Notes under the pieces: generated by a model | Databases searched by the model: none | What the model was told of the DNA's origin: nothing | What the model saw: only the letters and a program-made list of their open reading frames with translations | Assembly: GCA_011620555.1 (NCBI GenBank) | Contig: WOYY01000042.1 | Coordinates: forward strand, 1-64,000 | Direction of reading: 5' to 3' | DNA length: 64,000 nucleotides | From: Anaerolineaceae bacterium | Lineage (GTDB): Bacteria; Chloroflexota; Anaerolineae; Anaerolineales; Anaerolineaceae | Program-made: the position numbers and the translations under genes | Part shown: piece by piece, positions 27,636 to 36,030 of the stretch | Layout: the number at the start of each line of letters is the position of its first letter | How positions within the stretch are numbered: position 1 is the first letter of the stretch

Positions 27636-27754
27636 CTTGTCATTGCGTTGGAACCAAAGGTGGAAGACCTCATCACCGAAGTGAAACGGAGCGGGTAGCA
27701 ATCTCAACCAAGGGCAGTTAGCCAAATAGCTTTTGTTCCTGCGATTGGCATCTA

Positions 27755-28399
27755 CTACAAGAACGGGTTATACGCCTTCTCGTGTTCCACCGTGCTCTCC
27801 GGGCCGTGACCGGGCAGCAACCGGGTCTCATCCGGCAGGGTGAACACCTGCCCGCGAATCGACTTCAGCAGCAAATCCAGGTCGCCGCCGTTCAGGTCTG
27901 TCCGGCCGATCCCTTCCCTAAAGATCACATCCCCACAGATCAGCGCACCCAGCGCCGAAACATAAAACAGCACATGCCCAGGGCTGTGGCCGGGGGCATA
28001 GCGGACCACCGCCACAGGTTCACCCGCTGCGGGGGTCAGGCGCAGGGCCAGGCCCTCTTCAAACAGGATGGAAGGTTCCGGCGGCTGGGGAATCGACCTC
28101 CCAAACATCCCCGCCCCGCCCTCGTTCCGATACCAGCCCAGGTCCTTGGGGTGCAGGCCGATCGGCAGCGGCGGGTCAAAGGCGCCGGCAACCTCCGCCG
28201 CGCCCGCGATATGGTCGAAATGCGCATGGGTCAGCCAGACCTGCCGGGCGGTCCAGCCCAGCGCTTCCAAGCGAGCCAGAACCAGATGGCTGTCATAACT
28301 GGGGTCGATCACCACCGCGTCCCCGGTGTCCCGGTCGCCTAAAAGATAAACATTATTCGGCAGCGGCCCCAAGGTCAGCCGGATCAATTCGAGATTCAT
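27755..28399 (-). CDS. MBL-fold metallohydrolase (glyoxalase II-like)
   Basis: 214 aa. Metal-binding motif THAHFDHIAGA, then the distal ligands in HSPGHVLF, GDVIFREGIGRTD and LLPGHGPESTVEHE. These are characteristic of the glyoxalase II-like subgroup of small MBL hydrolases. No rhodanese or other fused domain. The start lies 47 bases inside the MFS gene; GGAG stands 12 bases before the chosen ATG. True substrate unknown: thioester hydrolase and persulfide dioxygenase-type activities both occur in this fold. Confidence 0.85.
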   Translation of the reverse strand: MNLELIRLTLGPLPNNVYLLGDRDTGDAVVIDPSYDSHLVLARLEALGWTARQVWLTHAHFDHIAGAAEVAGAFDPPLPIGLHPKDLGWYRNEGGAGMFGRSIPQPPEPSILFEEGLALRLTPAAGEPVAVVRYAPGHSPGHVLFYVSALGALICGDVIFREGIGRTDLNGGDLDLLLKSIRGQVFTLPDETRLLPGHGPESTVEHEKAYNPFL

Positions 28400-29567
28400 G
28401 GCTCATTTCTCCTTCTAAAAAAGGTTTCATTTCCACAACCATAGGACGATGATACCCCTTGCGAAGGGTGTAACGCAAACTGAGCGTAAAACTGAGAACC
28501 AGGACGATCAGGCTGGCGGGAAAGATCGAGACCGGCTGCCAGTCATACAACAGACCCGCCAAAACAGGTGCAATCACGGCCGCCAGGGAGTTGAGCGATT
28601 CCACCAGGCCAAAGGCCAGCCCGACCTCCCGTTCCCGGACCACCGGCCGCACCAGCGCCACCGTCATGGCGCGGGTCAGGCGGTATCCGCCCAGGAATAT
28701 ATATCCCAGGCTATACCAGAGAATGCTCCCACCCCGCCAGAGCAGCAGGGTATACGCCATCAAGGCCACCTGGCCAATCAGCATCGCTGACCCAGCCTGC
28801 ATGTGGCCCAGCACCAGCATCAAAATGACGCTGCCCAGAGCGCCCAGAGCCCCCAATTGGCCAATGCTGCTGAGCGATAGCCCGCGCTGGTTCTGCAGGA
28901 AATTGGCGGCCAGCGACTGCGGCGTGGTCACAGCCGTCATCACCAGCAGGATCATCGCCAGCATCCCGAGGAATTGCCGGTTTTGCAGCAGGTGGTTTTC
29001 ACCTTTGCGCCTGGATTGAGCCATAACTTCCTGCTTGCCCGCCAGCAGGATAATGGTGGAAGAAATTGTGAAGATTACCCCAGCCAGATAGTAAACGGAG
29101 CGCAGGCTGAAATTTTCACCAATCAGCCCGCCAAGGATCGGGCCGAGGATCCCGCCAATATTATAAGAAGCGGAAACAAAGCTGACCGCCCGCCCCACGG
29201 TCCATTTTCCGCGCGCGCCCTGCACATAAGTATTGAGCGGCGCCATCACGGAAGAAGTTACGCTGTAGAGCAGCATCCCGACCACATACAACGTCAGCGA
29301 AGGGGCCAGCGCCATGATCCAGGCCGCCACCAAGCCGCTGAACCACGAAAACCACATCAGAGGCCGGCGGCCGATCTTATCGGCCAGCAGCCCGGCCGGC
29401 ACCTGGCCAATCGCCATCACCAGACCGCTGATGCCCAGAATGGTGCCGATCAGGATCGGGTCTGCGCCAAATTGCTGGAGATAGAGGGGTTGGAAAATGT
29501 AAAACATGCCTTCGCCAAGCCCCCAGGTGAGCATGGCGGCGGACACAACCTTTAAATCCCGAGACAT
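28353..29567 (-). CDS. Major facilitator superfamily transporter
   Basis: 404 aa with about 12 hydrophobic segments. The loop between helices 2 and 3 carries the MFS signature in the form GLLADKIGRRPLMWFSW. The C-terminal tail is polar and overlaps the MBL hydrolase gene. AAGGAAGTTTA precedes the ATG. Substrate cannot be told from the sequence; family members of this size are usually drug or metabolite exporters. Confidence 0.86.
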   Translation of the reverse strand: MSRDLKVVSAAMLTWGLGEGMFYIFQPLYLQQFGADPILIGTILGISGLVMAIGQVPAGLLADKIGRRPLMWFSWFSGLVAAWIMALAPSLTLYVVGMLLYSVTSSVMAPLNTYVQGARGKWTVGRAVSFVSASYNIGGILGPILGGLIGENFSLRSVYYLAGVIFTISSTIILLAGKQEVMAQSRRKGENHLLQNRQFLGMLAMILLVMTAVTTPQSLAANFLQNQRGLSLSSIGQLGALGALGSVILMLVLGHMQAGSAMLIGQVALMAYTLLLWRGGSILWYSLGYIFLGGYRLTRAMTVALVRPVVREREVGLAFGLVESLNSLAAVIAPVLAGLLYDWQPVSIFPASLIVLVLSFTLSLRYTLRKGYHRPMVVEMKPFLEGEMSHESRIDPADLGAAAE

Positions 29568-29579
29568 TAAACTTCCTTT

Positions 29580-30695
29580 TTAACGAATAAAGCTTTCAAC
29601 TGCTAAGACTTCACGGGGCAGGTCCGTCAGGCTTTGCAGGCCGTCCCCGGTCACGACCACATCATCCTCAATCCGCACGCCCCCCTTGCCGGGCAGGTAG
29701 ATCCCCGGCTCAACCGTGAAGGTCATTCCTGGGGTGAGCGTCAGGTCGTTTTCAGCATAGATATAAGGCGCTTCATGAGGTTCCATTCCCAGGCCATGCC
29801 CGGTGCGGTGGAAGAAAGCGGGACCATATCCCGCCGCTTCGATCACCTCCCGCGCGGCGCGGTCCACAACGCCCGCAGCCAAACCCGGCGCGCCGGCTTC
29901 CCGGCCAGCCTGGTTGGCCTGGCGGACGATCTCGCCAATGCGCAGCAATTCCCCATCCACCTCGCCAAAAGTGAAAGTCCGGGTGATGTCGGAGAGATAG
30001 CCCTCAAAAGACGCGCCCCAGTCGACCAAAATCAGGTCGCCCGGCTTGAGGGCGCGATGGGTCGGGACCGCGTGAGGATTGGCGCTGTTCTCGCCAAAAG
30101 CCACGATCGGCTCGAAAGGCAGGTCAGGGTCCGACCCCGCCCGCAGCAGCTGGACGATCAGTTCGTTGGCCGCCGCTTTCTCGGTGATCCCCGTATGCAG
30201 GGTCCAGAGCGTCGCCAGCAGGGCTTCCTGGGCGATGATGACCGCCTGGCGCATCCTGGCAATTTCGTCAGCATCTTTGTTCAGGCGCAGCGCGCCCAAG
30301 ACCTCGGAGCCATTGATGAAATCCACACCTCTAAAAGCGCTGTTCAAATAGTGCAGTTCAAGGAAACGCAGATGTTCCGGTTCCACGCCAACCCGGCCGG
30401 TCTCAAGTTTCAAAGCCGCGCTGGCCTGTTCAAAAGCCGTATGCCAGGAGGCTGGGTCATCCCCATAAGTGAAAGCCTGGAATTCAGCGGCATCGCCGGT
30501 CAGCTTGCCCTTCTCGAGTTCAGGCAGAATCACGGCCGTCTCGCCCTCGCGGGTGATGATCAGCACGATCGGCCGTTCCATCAGATGGAAATGCAGCCCG
30601 GAAAGGTAGATCAGGCTCTGGCCGGGGTTGAGCGCCACACCCGCCAGATCATGGGCTTTGATCAGTTCAACGCATTTTTCGATTCTTGTATTCAC
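29580..30695 (-). CDS. Xaa-Pro peptidase (M24 family)
   Basis: 371 aa. M24 enzymes release the N-terminal residue before proline or cleave X-Pro dipeptides using two metals. The ligands are visible: LVDWGASFEGYLSDITRTFTF (two Asp), HRTGHGLGMEPHEAPYI (His), TVEPGIYLPGKGGVRIEDD (two Glu). The N-terminal creatinase-like domain spans about 1-130. The start is GTG, with AAGGAG seven bases before it. A TATAAT at 30728-30733 lies divergent to the cysK promoter. With the three M42 enzymes and the peptide importer it fits a peptide-fermenting lifestyle. Confidence 0.92.
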   Translation of the reverse strand: MNTRIEKCVELIKAHDLAGVALNPGQSLIYLSGLHFHLMERPIVLIITREGETAVILPELEKGKLTGDAAEFQAFTYGDDPASWHTAFEQASAALKLETGRVGVEPEHLRFLELHYLNSAFRGVDFINGSEVLGALRLNKDADEIARMRQAVIIAQEALLATLWTLHTGITEKAAANELIVQLLRAGSDPDLPFEPIVAFGENSANPHAVPTHRALKPGDLILVDWGASFEGYLSDITRTFTFGEVDGELLRIGEIVRQANQAGREAGAPGLAAGVVDRAAREVIEAAGYGPAFFHRTGHGLGMEPHEAPYIYAENDLTLTPGMTFTVEPGIYLPGKGGVRIEDDVVVTGDGLQSLTDLPREVLAVESFIR

Positions 30696-30841
30696 CAGAC
30701 ATCTCCTTGGATTTCAAATCGGCGTTCATTATAACGTAGTCAGCAATCGAAAGACATAGCCGGATGACTAGTTTATCCCTGAAGTGATTAGTCCCACTAG
30801 TTTTTGATCAATATCAAACCTTTTACATCCATTTCAACAAC

Positions 30842-30869
30842 TTGACTCTTCGCCAGTTCTCGTTATAAT
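30842..30869 (+). promoter_or_regulatory. Promoter of the cysK-cysE leader
   Basis: TTGACT (30842-30847), 16-base spacer, TATAAT (30864-30869). This is the closest match to the sigma-70 consensus seen in the window. Transcription should start near 30876-30880, giving a leader of about 240 bases before cysK. Confidence 0.85.
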
Positions 30870-30902
30870 TGTGATAATAATAGTCTAATTATGGAGCTTT
30901 TC

Positions 30903-30938
30903 ATGTTCAATTGCTTGTGTCTGAGGCGGGGTCGCTAG
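30903..30938 (+). CDS. Cysteine-containing leader peptide of the cysK-cysE attenuator
   Basis: 11 codons, MFNCLCLRRGR, then TAG. Two of eleven codons are Cys (TGC at 30912-30914, TGT at 30918-30920). GGAG at 30893-30896 stands six bases before the ATG, an excellent ribosome site. An in-frame ATG at 30891 would add MELF. The peptide lies directly ahead of cysteine-biosynthesis genes, and its second half is complementary to the next leader segment. Cys-rich leader peptides that control sulfur genes are known in actinobacteria; one of this form in Chloroflexota is not known to me. Assigned from sequence logic only. Confidence 0.8.
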   Translation: MFNCLCLRRGR

Positions 30939-31014
30939 TCACCGCCCAGACGTTCTAACTGAAAGACATTTCAGCCAGTCGACCTGGGCGGCGGACAGCC
31001 CCGCATATTTTTTT
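30919..31014 (+). promoter_or_regulatory. Four-segment transcription attenuator of cysK-cysE
   Basis: Segment 1 (30919-30929, GTCTGAGGCGG) pairs with segment 2 (30942-30951, CCGCCCAGAC) over 10 bp with one bulged A; the leader stop codon is in the loop. Segment 2 (30942-30949) can instead pair with segment 3 (30984-30991, CTGGGCGG), 8 bp perfect. Segment 3 (30988-30994) pairs with segment 4 (30999-31004) as an all-GC stem with an ACAG loop and one bulged C, followed by ATA and seven T (31008-31014): an intrinsic terminator. Segment 1 begins in the second Cys codon. Ribosome stalling at Cys would favour 2:3 and read-through; finishing the peptide would favour the terminator. Confidence 0.78.
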
Positions 31015-31049
31015 CTGCGGTGCAATGGTTTCGCTGCCTTTTGATTTAA

Positions 31050-31059
31050 TCGACTGGCT
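31050..31059 (+). promoter_or_regulatory. Distal partner of a long-range leader helix
   Basis: TCGACTGGCT is perfectly complementary to AGCCAGTCGA at 30973-30982, giving a 10-bp helix that spans the terminator. Because its 5' arm lies in the loop of the 2:3 helix and its 3' arm lies outside, the two would form a pseudoknot or exclude each other. Its role is unclear. Confidence 0.5.
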
Positions 31060-31119
31060 TTGCGTTTTAAAAGGTAATCATCTCAAGATGGAAAGACCAA
31101 TAAATTGGAGAAAGACTAA

Positions 31120-32052
31120 ATGAAGATTTATAACGACATCACTGAACTGACCGGCAACACCCCCCTGGTGCGCCTGAACCGCCTGACCCAGGATTCGTTG
31201 GCCGAGGTGGTCCTCAAATTGGAATATTTCAACCCCGCTCACAGCGTCAAAGACCGGGTCGGCGTGGCAATGATTGACGCAGCCGAGGAAGCCGGACTGC
31301 TCAAGCCCGACAGCATCATCGTCGAACCCACCAGCGGCAACACCGGGATCGCCCTGGCGATGACGGCCGCGGCCCGCGGCTATCAGTGCGTGATTATCAT
31401 GCCAGAGAAGGTCAGCTATGAGCGCAAGATGATGATGAAGGTCCTTGGGGCGGAGTTGATCCTGACCCCGGCGGAAAAAGGGATGCAGGGCGCCATTGAT
31501 GAGGCCCAGGAGCTGGTCGATTCCGACCCGCGCTATTTCATGCCCAACCAATTCAGCAACCCTGCCAACCCAGCGATCCACCGCAAGACCACGGCTGAAG
31601 AGATCTGGCGCGATACGGATGGCAAGGTCGATATCCTCGTCGCTGGGGTCGGCACGGGCGGCACGATCACCGGCGTGGGCGAAGGCCTCAAAGCCCACAA
31701 CCCCGGCATCAAAGTCATTGCCGTGGAGCCGGCTGCCTCTCCCGTTTTGGCCGGCGGCGAAAAAGGCCCCCACCCCATCATGGGCATCGGCGCAGGCTTC
31801 ATCCCCGAGATCCTCAACACCTCGATCTATGATGAGATCATCGAAGTGACCGGTGAGGACGCCTTCGCCACTGCCCGCGCCCTGGCCACTCAGGAAGGCC
31901 TGCCCGTTGGGATTTCCTCCGGTGCAGCCGCCTGGGCCGGGTTGCAGGTCTCGCAAAGGCCGGAGAATAAGGGTAAACTGATCGTGGTGATCATCCCCTC
32001 TTTCGCCGAACGCTACCTGAGCACCCCGCTCTTTGATGACATCCGGGATTAA
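31120..32052 (+). CDS. cysK: Cysteine synthase A (O-acetylserine sulfhydrylase)
   Basis: 310 aa, normal length. Makes cysteine from O-acetylserine and sulfide with PLP. The PLP lysine lies in [11 protein letters not shown] (about residue 43); the phosphate loop [13 protein letters not shown] and substrate loop [11 protein letters not shown] are intact. GGAGAAAGACTAA precedes the ATG. It is followed after 22 bases by cysE, so substrate-making and cysteine-making enzymes are co-transcribed. The 240-base leader carries a Cys-codon attenuator. Confidence 0.96.
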   Translation: MKIYNDITELTGNTPLVRLNRLTQDSLAEVVLKLEYFNPAHSVKDRVGVAMIDAAEEAGLLKPDSIIVEPTSGNTGIALAMTAAARGYQCVIIMPEKVSYERKMMMKVLGAELILTPAEKGMQGAIDEAQELVDSDPRYFMPNQFSNPANPAIHRKTTAEEIWRDTDGKVDILVAGVGTGGTITGVGEGLKAHNPGIKVIAVEPAASPVLAGGEKGPHPIMGIGAGFIPEILNTSIYDEIIEVTGEDAFATARALATQEGLPVGISSGAAAWAGLQVSQRPENKGKLIVVIIPSFAERYLSTPLFDDIRD

Positions 32053-32074
32053 GGCAAATCGGAGGAGGAACACC

Positions 32075-32836
32075 ATGGCAAGCACATCTACCATTGACTA
32101 CCCCCGATCGGTGCGGGTCAAGGCAGAAAAGGAAATCGGTTTGTTCAAATTGATTGTCGAGGATATCCGCTGCGCGCTGCTCCGGGACCCTGCCGCCCGC
32201 AACTGGGTGGAGGTCCTGTTCAACTATGCGGGACTGCACGCCATCTGGGCCTACCGGATCAATCACTGGCTCTGGACCCACAAAGTCTACTTCCCCGCCC
32301 GCTGGCTCTCCCAGATCGCCCGCCGGCGCACCGGCGTGGAAATCCACCCCGGAGCCGTCATCGGCCGCCGGGTCTTCATCGATCATGGCATGGGCGTGGT
32401 GATCGGCGAGACCGCCGAGATCGGCGATGAGGTCACGCTCTATCACGGCGTGACCCTGGGCGGCGTCAGCCTGGAAAAAGGCAAGCGCCACCCCACCCTG
32501 GGGCCTAACGTCGTAGTCGGCGCGGGGGCCAAGATCCTCGGCAATATCGAGATCGGGGCCGGCAGCCGGATCGGCGCGAACGCGGTGGTGGTGAGGCCTG
32601 TCCCGCCCGATTCGGTCGTGGTCGGCGTCCCGGGGCAGATCGTCAAACGCAGCCATAGGGAAGCTGAGGAAGCGATCGATCTGCATCACGACCAGCTGCC
32701 GGACACCCTCGGCGACGCTCTGCGCCAGGTGCTTGCCCGCCTGGACCGGCTGGAGGATACTCTCCAGGTGGCAGAAGACCACCGGATCGAGACCGACGAG
32801 AACGGCAACTGGATCGGCTCCGATTTCAGTATTTAG
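32075..32836 (+). CDS. cysE: Serine O-acetyltransferase
   Basis: 253 aa. Acetylates serine with acetyl-CoA, the committed step of cysteine synthesis. The N-terminal helical domain includes [19 protein letters not shown] and [17 protein letters not shown]. The left-handed beta-helix carries [30 protein letters not shown] and [19 protein letters not shown] charged C-terminal extension of about 50 residues ([15 protein letters not shown]) replaces the usual CysK-binding ending; the last residues GSDFSI still end in Ile, the residue that docks in CysK in known synthase complexes. GGAGGAGGAACACC precedes the chosen ATG. Confidence 0.95.
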   Translation: MASTSTIDYPRSVRVKAEKEIGLFKLIVEDIRCALLRDPAARNWVEVLFNYAGLHAIWAYRINHWLWTHKVYFPARWLSQIARRRTGVEIHPGAVIGRRVFIDHGMGVVIGETAEIGDEVTLYHGVTLGGVSLEKGKRHPTLGPNVVVGAGAKILGNIEIGAGSRIGANAVVVRPVPPDSVVVGVPGQIVKRSHREAEEAIDLHHDQLPDTLGDALRQVLARLDRLEDTLQVAEDHRIETDENGNWIGSDFSI

Positions 32837-32903
32837 TAGATTTAGGTCGCGCGCCGTGCCTGTGACACAATCGACAATACCCCTCCAGCAGCCCCCACAC
32901 AAA

Positions 32904-32929
32904 CAAACGCCCCTTCCGGGGCGTTTGTC
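32904..32929 (+). terminator. Convergent terminator between cysE and the AhpD-like gene
   Basis: ACAAACGCCCC-TTCC-GGGGCGTTTGT, a perfect 11-bp stem with a four-base loop and T-rich flanks on both strands. Confidence 0.88.
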
Positions 32930-32944
32930 TTATCTCGCAATTGA

Positions 32945-33295
32945 TCACTTCTGCTGATCGCGGACCAGATCCAGCGATTCGACCGCATGGCGTAAATGGG
33001 GGATCACGATGCTCCCGCCCACGATCAGGGCCACATTGAAAGCGTCATACAGCTCCTCATCGCGCCAGCCCGCCGCCACGCATTGCAAAATGTGATAATC
33101 TATGCAGTCGTTGCAGCGCAGCACCATCGACGCCACCAAACCCAGCAGTTCTTTGGTTTTGGCGTCCAGCGCGCCGTCGTCATAGGCCCGGGTGTCGAGG
33201 TTGAAAAATCGCTTGATCCCCAGATGATTCACCTCGGCGATCCGGTCGTTCATCCGCTGGCGATAAGCCTCAAATTGCGCCATTCGATCACTCAT
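32945..33295 (-). CDS. Carboxymuconolactone decarboxylase (AhpD-like) family protein
   Basis: 116 aa, mostly helical. The CxxC motif with downstream His (MVLRCNDCIDYHILQC) is that of AhpD-like alkylhydroperoxidases, which reduce peroxides or act as thiol relays. The segment KTKELLGLVASMV is conserved in the family. AAGGAGGACAGC precedes the ATG at 33295; the longer frame upstream overlaps the membrane gene and is less likely. It closes a three-gene minus-strand group. Whether it acts on peroxides is inferred. Confidence 0.88.
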   Translation of the reverse strand: MSDRMAQFEAYRQRMNDRIAEVNHLGIKRFFNLDTRAYDDGALDAKTKELLGLVASMVLRCNDCIDYHILQCVAAGWRDEELYDAFNVALIVGGSIVIPHLRHAVESLDLVRDQQK

Positions 33296-33650
33296 GCTGT
33301 CCTCCTTGCTGGTTTCGGTAGTGCAGGGTCTCCCGCAAGGTCCCAACCAGCAGGATCAGCACCAGAACGGAACTGCAGAGGATAATCCCATCGGTATAAC
33401 CAACTTCTTCAGCCGATGGGGCTTCGGCCGGCGTCACCGTCTGGGTCAGGTCCGCTCCCTCCTGAGTGATCCCAGCCGCGGGATAGGCAAGCGCCTCCTG
33501 CGTTGAGGTGGGGGTTGCGTCCTCCAGGGAAAGCGGCTGGAGAAAGGCGATGCTGGTGATGAGCATCACGCCGATCACAAGCACCAGCAGAATCCAGGGT
33601 GAGCCGGTCACCGGTTTTTGGGGTTGGGGGTCAAGTTCTTGAAGCGACAT
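33288..33650 (-). CDS. Membrane protein with two helices, unknown function
   Basis: About 120 aa. A short polar N-terminus leads to a helix (about 22-42, WILLVLVIGVMLITSIAFLQ). A Thr/Ala/Glu-rich outer stretch (TPTSTQEALAYPAAG) follows, then a second helix (about 87-107, GIILCSSVLVLILLVGTL) and a charged tail. GGAGGA stands seven bases before the ATG at 33650; an ATG two codons upstream overlaps the binding-protein stop. Position suggests it works with the family-1 binding lipoprotein, but no transporter subunit motif is visible. Confidence 0.65.
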   Translation of the reverse strand: MSLQELDPQPQKPVTGSPWILLVLVIGVMLITSIAFLQPLSLEDATPTSTQEALAYPAAGITQEGADLTQTVTPAEAPSAEEVGYTDGIILCSSVLVLILLVGTLRETLHYRNQQGGQHE

Positions 33651-33652
33651 GG

Positions 33653-34963
33653 TCATTCCTCCAGGCTTTCAACCGAGGTTTGGGCAGCCTGTTCCGGGGA
33701 CATCAATCCTTGTAAAACCTGCCGGGTGCCTTCTCTAAGAATCGGCCCCAGGCTGGCGGTCAAATCATTTGAAGGGCGCAAGCGGCTCATCAGCGCCACC
33801 TGGTTGAGGACGCCGCGCAATGCCTGATCCTCCAGCGCTTCCAATGCGGAAGGCCGGGTGGGCAGGTAGCCCGCGGCCGCCGACCAATCCCCCAGGAATT
33901 GCGGGTCCACCAGGAATTCAGCCAACGCCACAGCCAGGCTCTGCCGGTTCTCATCCGGCGCGGCCACAGCCCAGCTCAGGCCGGTCCCCAGGGTCACACT
34001 TCCCGCCGCCATCGGCAGCAAGGGGGCCATGGTCGTATCCGCGGGAAATTCTTTCAGGTAATTGGAAACCCAGGTGACCGCCATGTTGGATTGCCCTTCC
34101 CGAAAGGCCGACCAGGCCTGGCCGGGCGTTTGGATCTGGTTCAGCCAGGCGGGCAGCACGCCGGATTGCGCGCCGGTCTGATAAAGCGCGTAGACTGTCG
34201 TCAGCGGTTCCACTTCCAAAACCGGCCGCCGCTGGTTGTCCTGGATCAGGCCGCCCTGCGCCTGGTAGAGCGCGAGGGTCAGGAGGGCATCACTGCTATC
34301 CGCCGGAAAGGCCAGCGAGATCTCGCCTTCCAGCAGCTCGTGCCAGGTGGCGGGGAGGCTTCCCAGGCTGGCGGAGCGATAGGTCAGGACCAGAGCATCC
34401 GCCGCAAAGGGCAGGCCAAAGGTGCTGCCCTGGAGCAGGGCCATCTCCCGCGTGAAGGAAAACCAATCGGCATCATCCGGGATCTCGGTCATCCTATCCA
34501 GGGGATAGATCAATTCCTTCAACGCGGCGGTTTCCAGGTCGGAACGGGTCAGCGCGATCAGGTCCGGCAAGGCAGCCGGAGCAGCCGCGCTGGTGGCCGT
34601 CAGCGCGTCCAGCAAACCACCCGTCCCGCTCGCAGCCTTCACCCGCACGACAATCGCCAAGCCGCCGTGCTGGTCGGAGAATGCCTGCAAGCGTTCATTG
34701 AAAATCCGGCTGGCGTCCGTTTCCAACGCCGGGTCCATCTCAGGCGGCACCCAGAGGGTCAGTTCGGTCACGGGTTCAGGCGTCGCCTGCGCGGTCACTT
34801 CCATCCCGGGGGTCGGCGTCACTTCCGTCTCGCCGCCGGACTGGGGTGTGAGGGTCGCAGTCGCTTGCTGGAACCAGGGGATATCCACCGTGATATTCTG
34901 GCAGGCCGCAAGCAGCACCGCCAGGATCAGCCCCAGCCCCAAGAGCCTTCGCATCTTTTTCAA
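33653..34963 (-). CDS. Family-1 extracellular solute-binding lipoprotein
   Basis: 436 aa. Lipoprotein signal MRRLLGLGLILAVLLAAC (second Met at residue 4), a Thr/Glu/Pro linker to about residue 70, then an SBP_bac_1-like fold with DLIALTRSDLETAAL and NMAVTWVSNYLKEF segments. The family usually binds sugars, sugar phosphates or polyamines. No permease or ATPase gene adjoins it. Upstream is the M42 group; downstream are a small membrane protein and an AhpD-like protein. Confidence 0.85.
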   Translation of the reverse strand: MKKMRRLLGLGLILAVLLAACQNITVDIPWFQQATATLTPQSGGETEVTPTPGMEVTAQATPEPVTELTLWVPPEMDPALETDASRIFNERLQAFSDQHGGLAIVVRVKAASGTGGLLDALTATSAAAPAALPDLIALTRSDLETAALKELIYPLDRMTEIPDDADWFSFTREMALLQGSTFGLPFAADALVLTYRSASLGSLPATWHELLEGEISLAFPADSSDALLTLALYQAQGGLIQDNQRRPVLEVEPLTTVYALYQTGAQSGVLPAWLNQIQTPGQAWSAFREGQSNMAVTWVSNYLKEFPADTTMAPLLPMAAGSVTLGTGLSWAVAAPDENRQSLAVALAEFLVDPQFLGDWSAAAGYLPTRPSALEALEDQALRGVLNQVALMSRLRPSNDLTASLGPILREGTRQVLQGLMSPEQAAQTSVESLEE

Positions 34964-34984
34964 AAGCCTGTCTCCGTCCTGAGA

Positions 34985-35983
34985 TTAATCCAACTCAATC
35001 GGTTCGCTCAACAGTTTGACCAAAAGCCTGACCGAATTCTCAACATCGTCCGCATCCACCATCTCGGAAGGAGAATGGATATAGCGACAGACGATCGAGA
35101 CGCAGCCCGCCGGCACGCCTGCCCGGGTCAGCTGGATGGCGCGGCCATCTGTGCCGCCGGCGGTCAGGACTTCCATCTGGTAGGGGATGCCGGCCGCTTC
35201 AGCCTGCCTCACCATCCAATCCACCAGGCGCGGGTCGGCGATAAAGGAAGCGTCGCGGACCTTAATCGCCGGGCCATTGCCCAGGGCTGTTTCCATCCGG
35301 GGCATCGCATCCGGCGTATCTCCGCTCAAAGTCACGTCCACCGCAAACCCCACCTCAGGGTCCACGCCGTAGGCCGCCGTGGTCGCGCCGCGAATCCCCA
35401 CTTCTTCCTGCGTGCTGAAAACGAAGTGGACCTCATTCGGTGTGCTCTCCAGCCGTTTCAGCGCTTCAATTGCCACCGCAGCCGCGATCCGGTCGTCCAT
35501 TGACTTGGCAACCAGCCGCTTCCCCAGATCGAGGAAGGGGCGCTCAAAACCGCAGACATCGCCCACCTTCACCGGGCAGTCTTCCCTGCTGACCGCGCCG
35601 ACATCCACGAATAAATCGGTGATCTTTGGCAGGCTGCCAGCTTTGACGCCGCTGACGCCGATCACGCCCCGGGTCCCATTCATGAAGAGCACCCGGCCGC
35701 CGATGCAGGTCAGCGGGTTAACGCCGCCGACATTGGTCACCCGCAGGAAACCATCCTTTTCCACATGGGTCACCATCAGGCCAATCTCATCAATATGGGC
35801 CGAAACCATCACGCGCTTGCCGCCTGCGGCTTTCTTGCCTTTAATGGCAATCAGGTTGCCAAGGGCATCCACCCGGATCTCGTCGGCTGAGTCGCCAATG
35901 GCTTCACGAACGGTATCCCGGATTTTGTATTCGAACCCGGAGGGGCCGGGGGTTTCAACGAGTTTCTGGATCAAAGATTTCAT
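34985..35983 (-). CDS. M42 family aminopeptidase (copy 3)
   Basis: 332 aa. M42 enzymes form tetrahedral 12-mers that trim short peptides with two metals in each subunit. Metal and catalytic motifs: SAHIDEIGLMV, KSMDDRIAAAV, STQEEVGIRGA, AVDVTLSGDTP and YIHSPSEMV. The ATG at 35983 follows AGGAGAATTCTTG; the longer frame upstream runs into the preceding gene. It is the last of three tandem M42 genes with about equal lengths but clearly diverged sequences. Confidence 0.93.
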   Translation of the reverse strand: MKSLIQKLVETPGPSGFEYKIRDTVREAIGDSADEIRVDALGNLIAIKGKKAAGGKRVMVSAHIDEIGLMVTHVEKDGFLRVTNVGGVNPLTCIGGRVLFMNGTRGVIGVSGVKAGSLPKITDLFVDVGAVSREDCPVKVGDVCGFERPFLDLGKRLVAKSMDDRIAAAVAIEALKRLESTPNEVHFVFSTQEEVGIRGATTAAYGVDPEVGFAVDVTLSGDTPDAMPRMETALGNGPAIKVRDASFIADPRLVDWMVRQAEAAGIPYQMEVLTAGGTDGRAIQLTRAGVPAGCVSIVCRYIHSPSEMVDADDVENSVRLLVKLLSEPIELD

Positions 35984-36030
35984 CAAGAATTCTCCTAAGG
36001 ATTTTTCGGATAAGTGATTCAATCCGCCGT

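Noticed and set aside
30919-31119. SAM or T-box riboswitch before cysK
   Set aside because: No S-box core or T-box sequence is present; the Cys-codon leader peptide explains the arrangement better.
31078-32094. 338-aa minus-strand frame opposite cysK
   Set aside because: Antisense to a clear cysteine synthase.
33899-35503. 534-aa plus-strand frame
   Set aside because: Runs antisense across two unrelated real genes, so it cannot be one protein.
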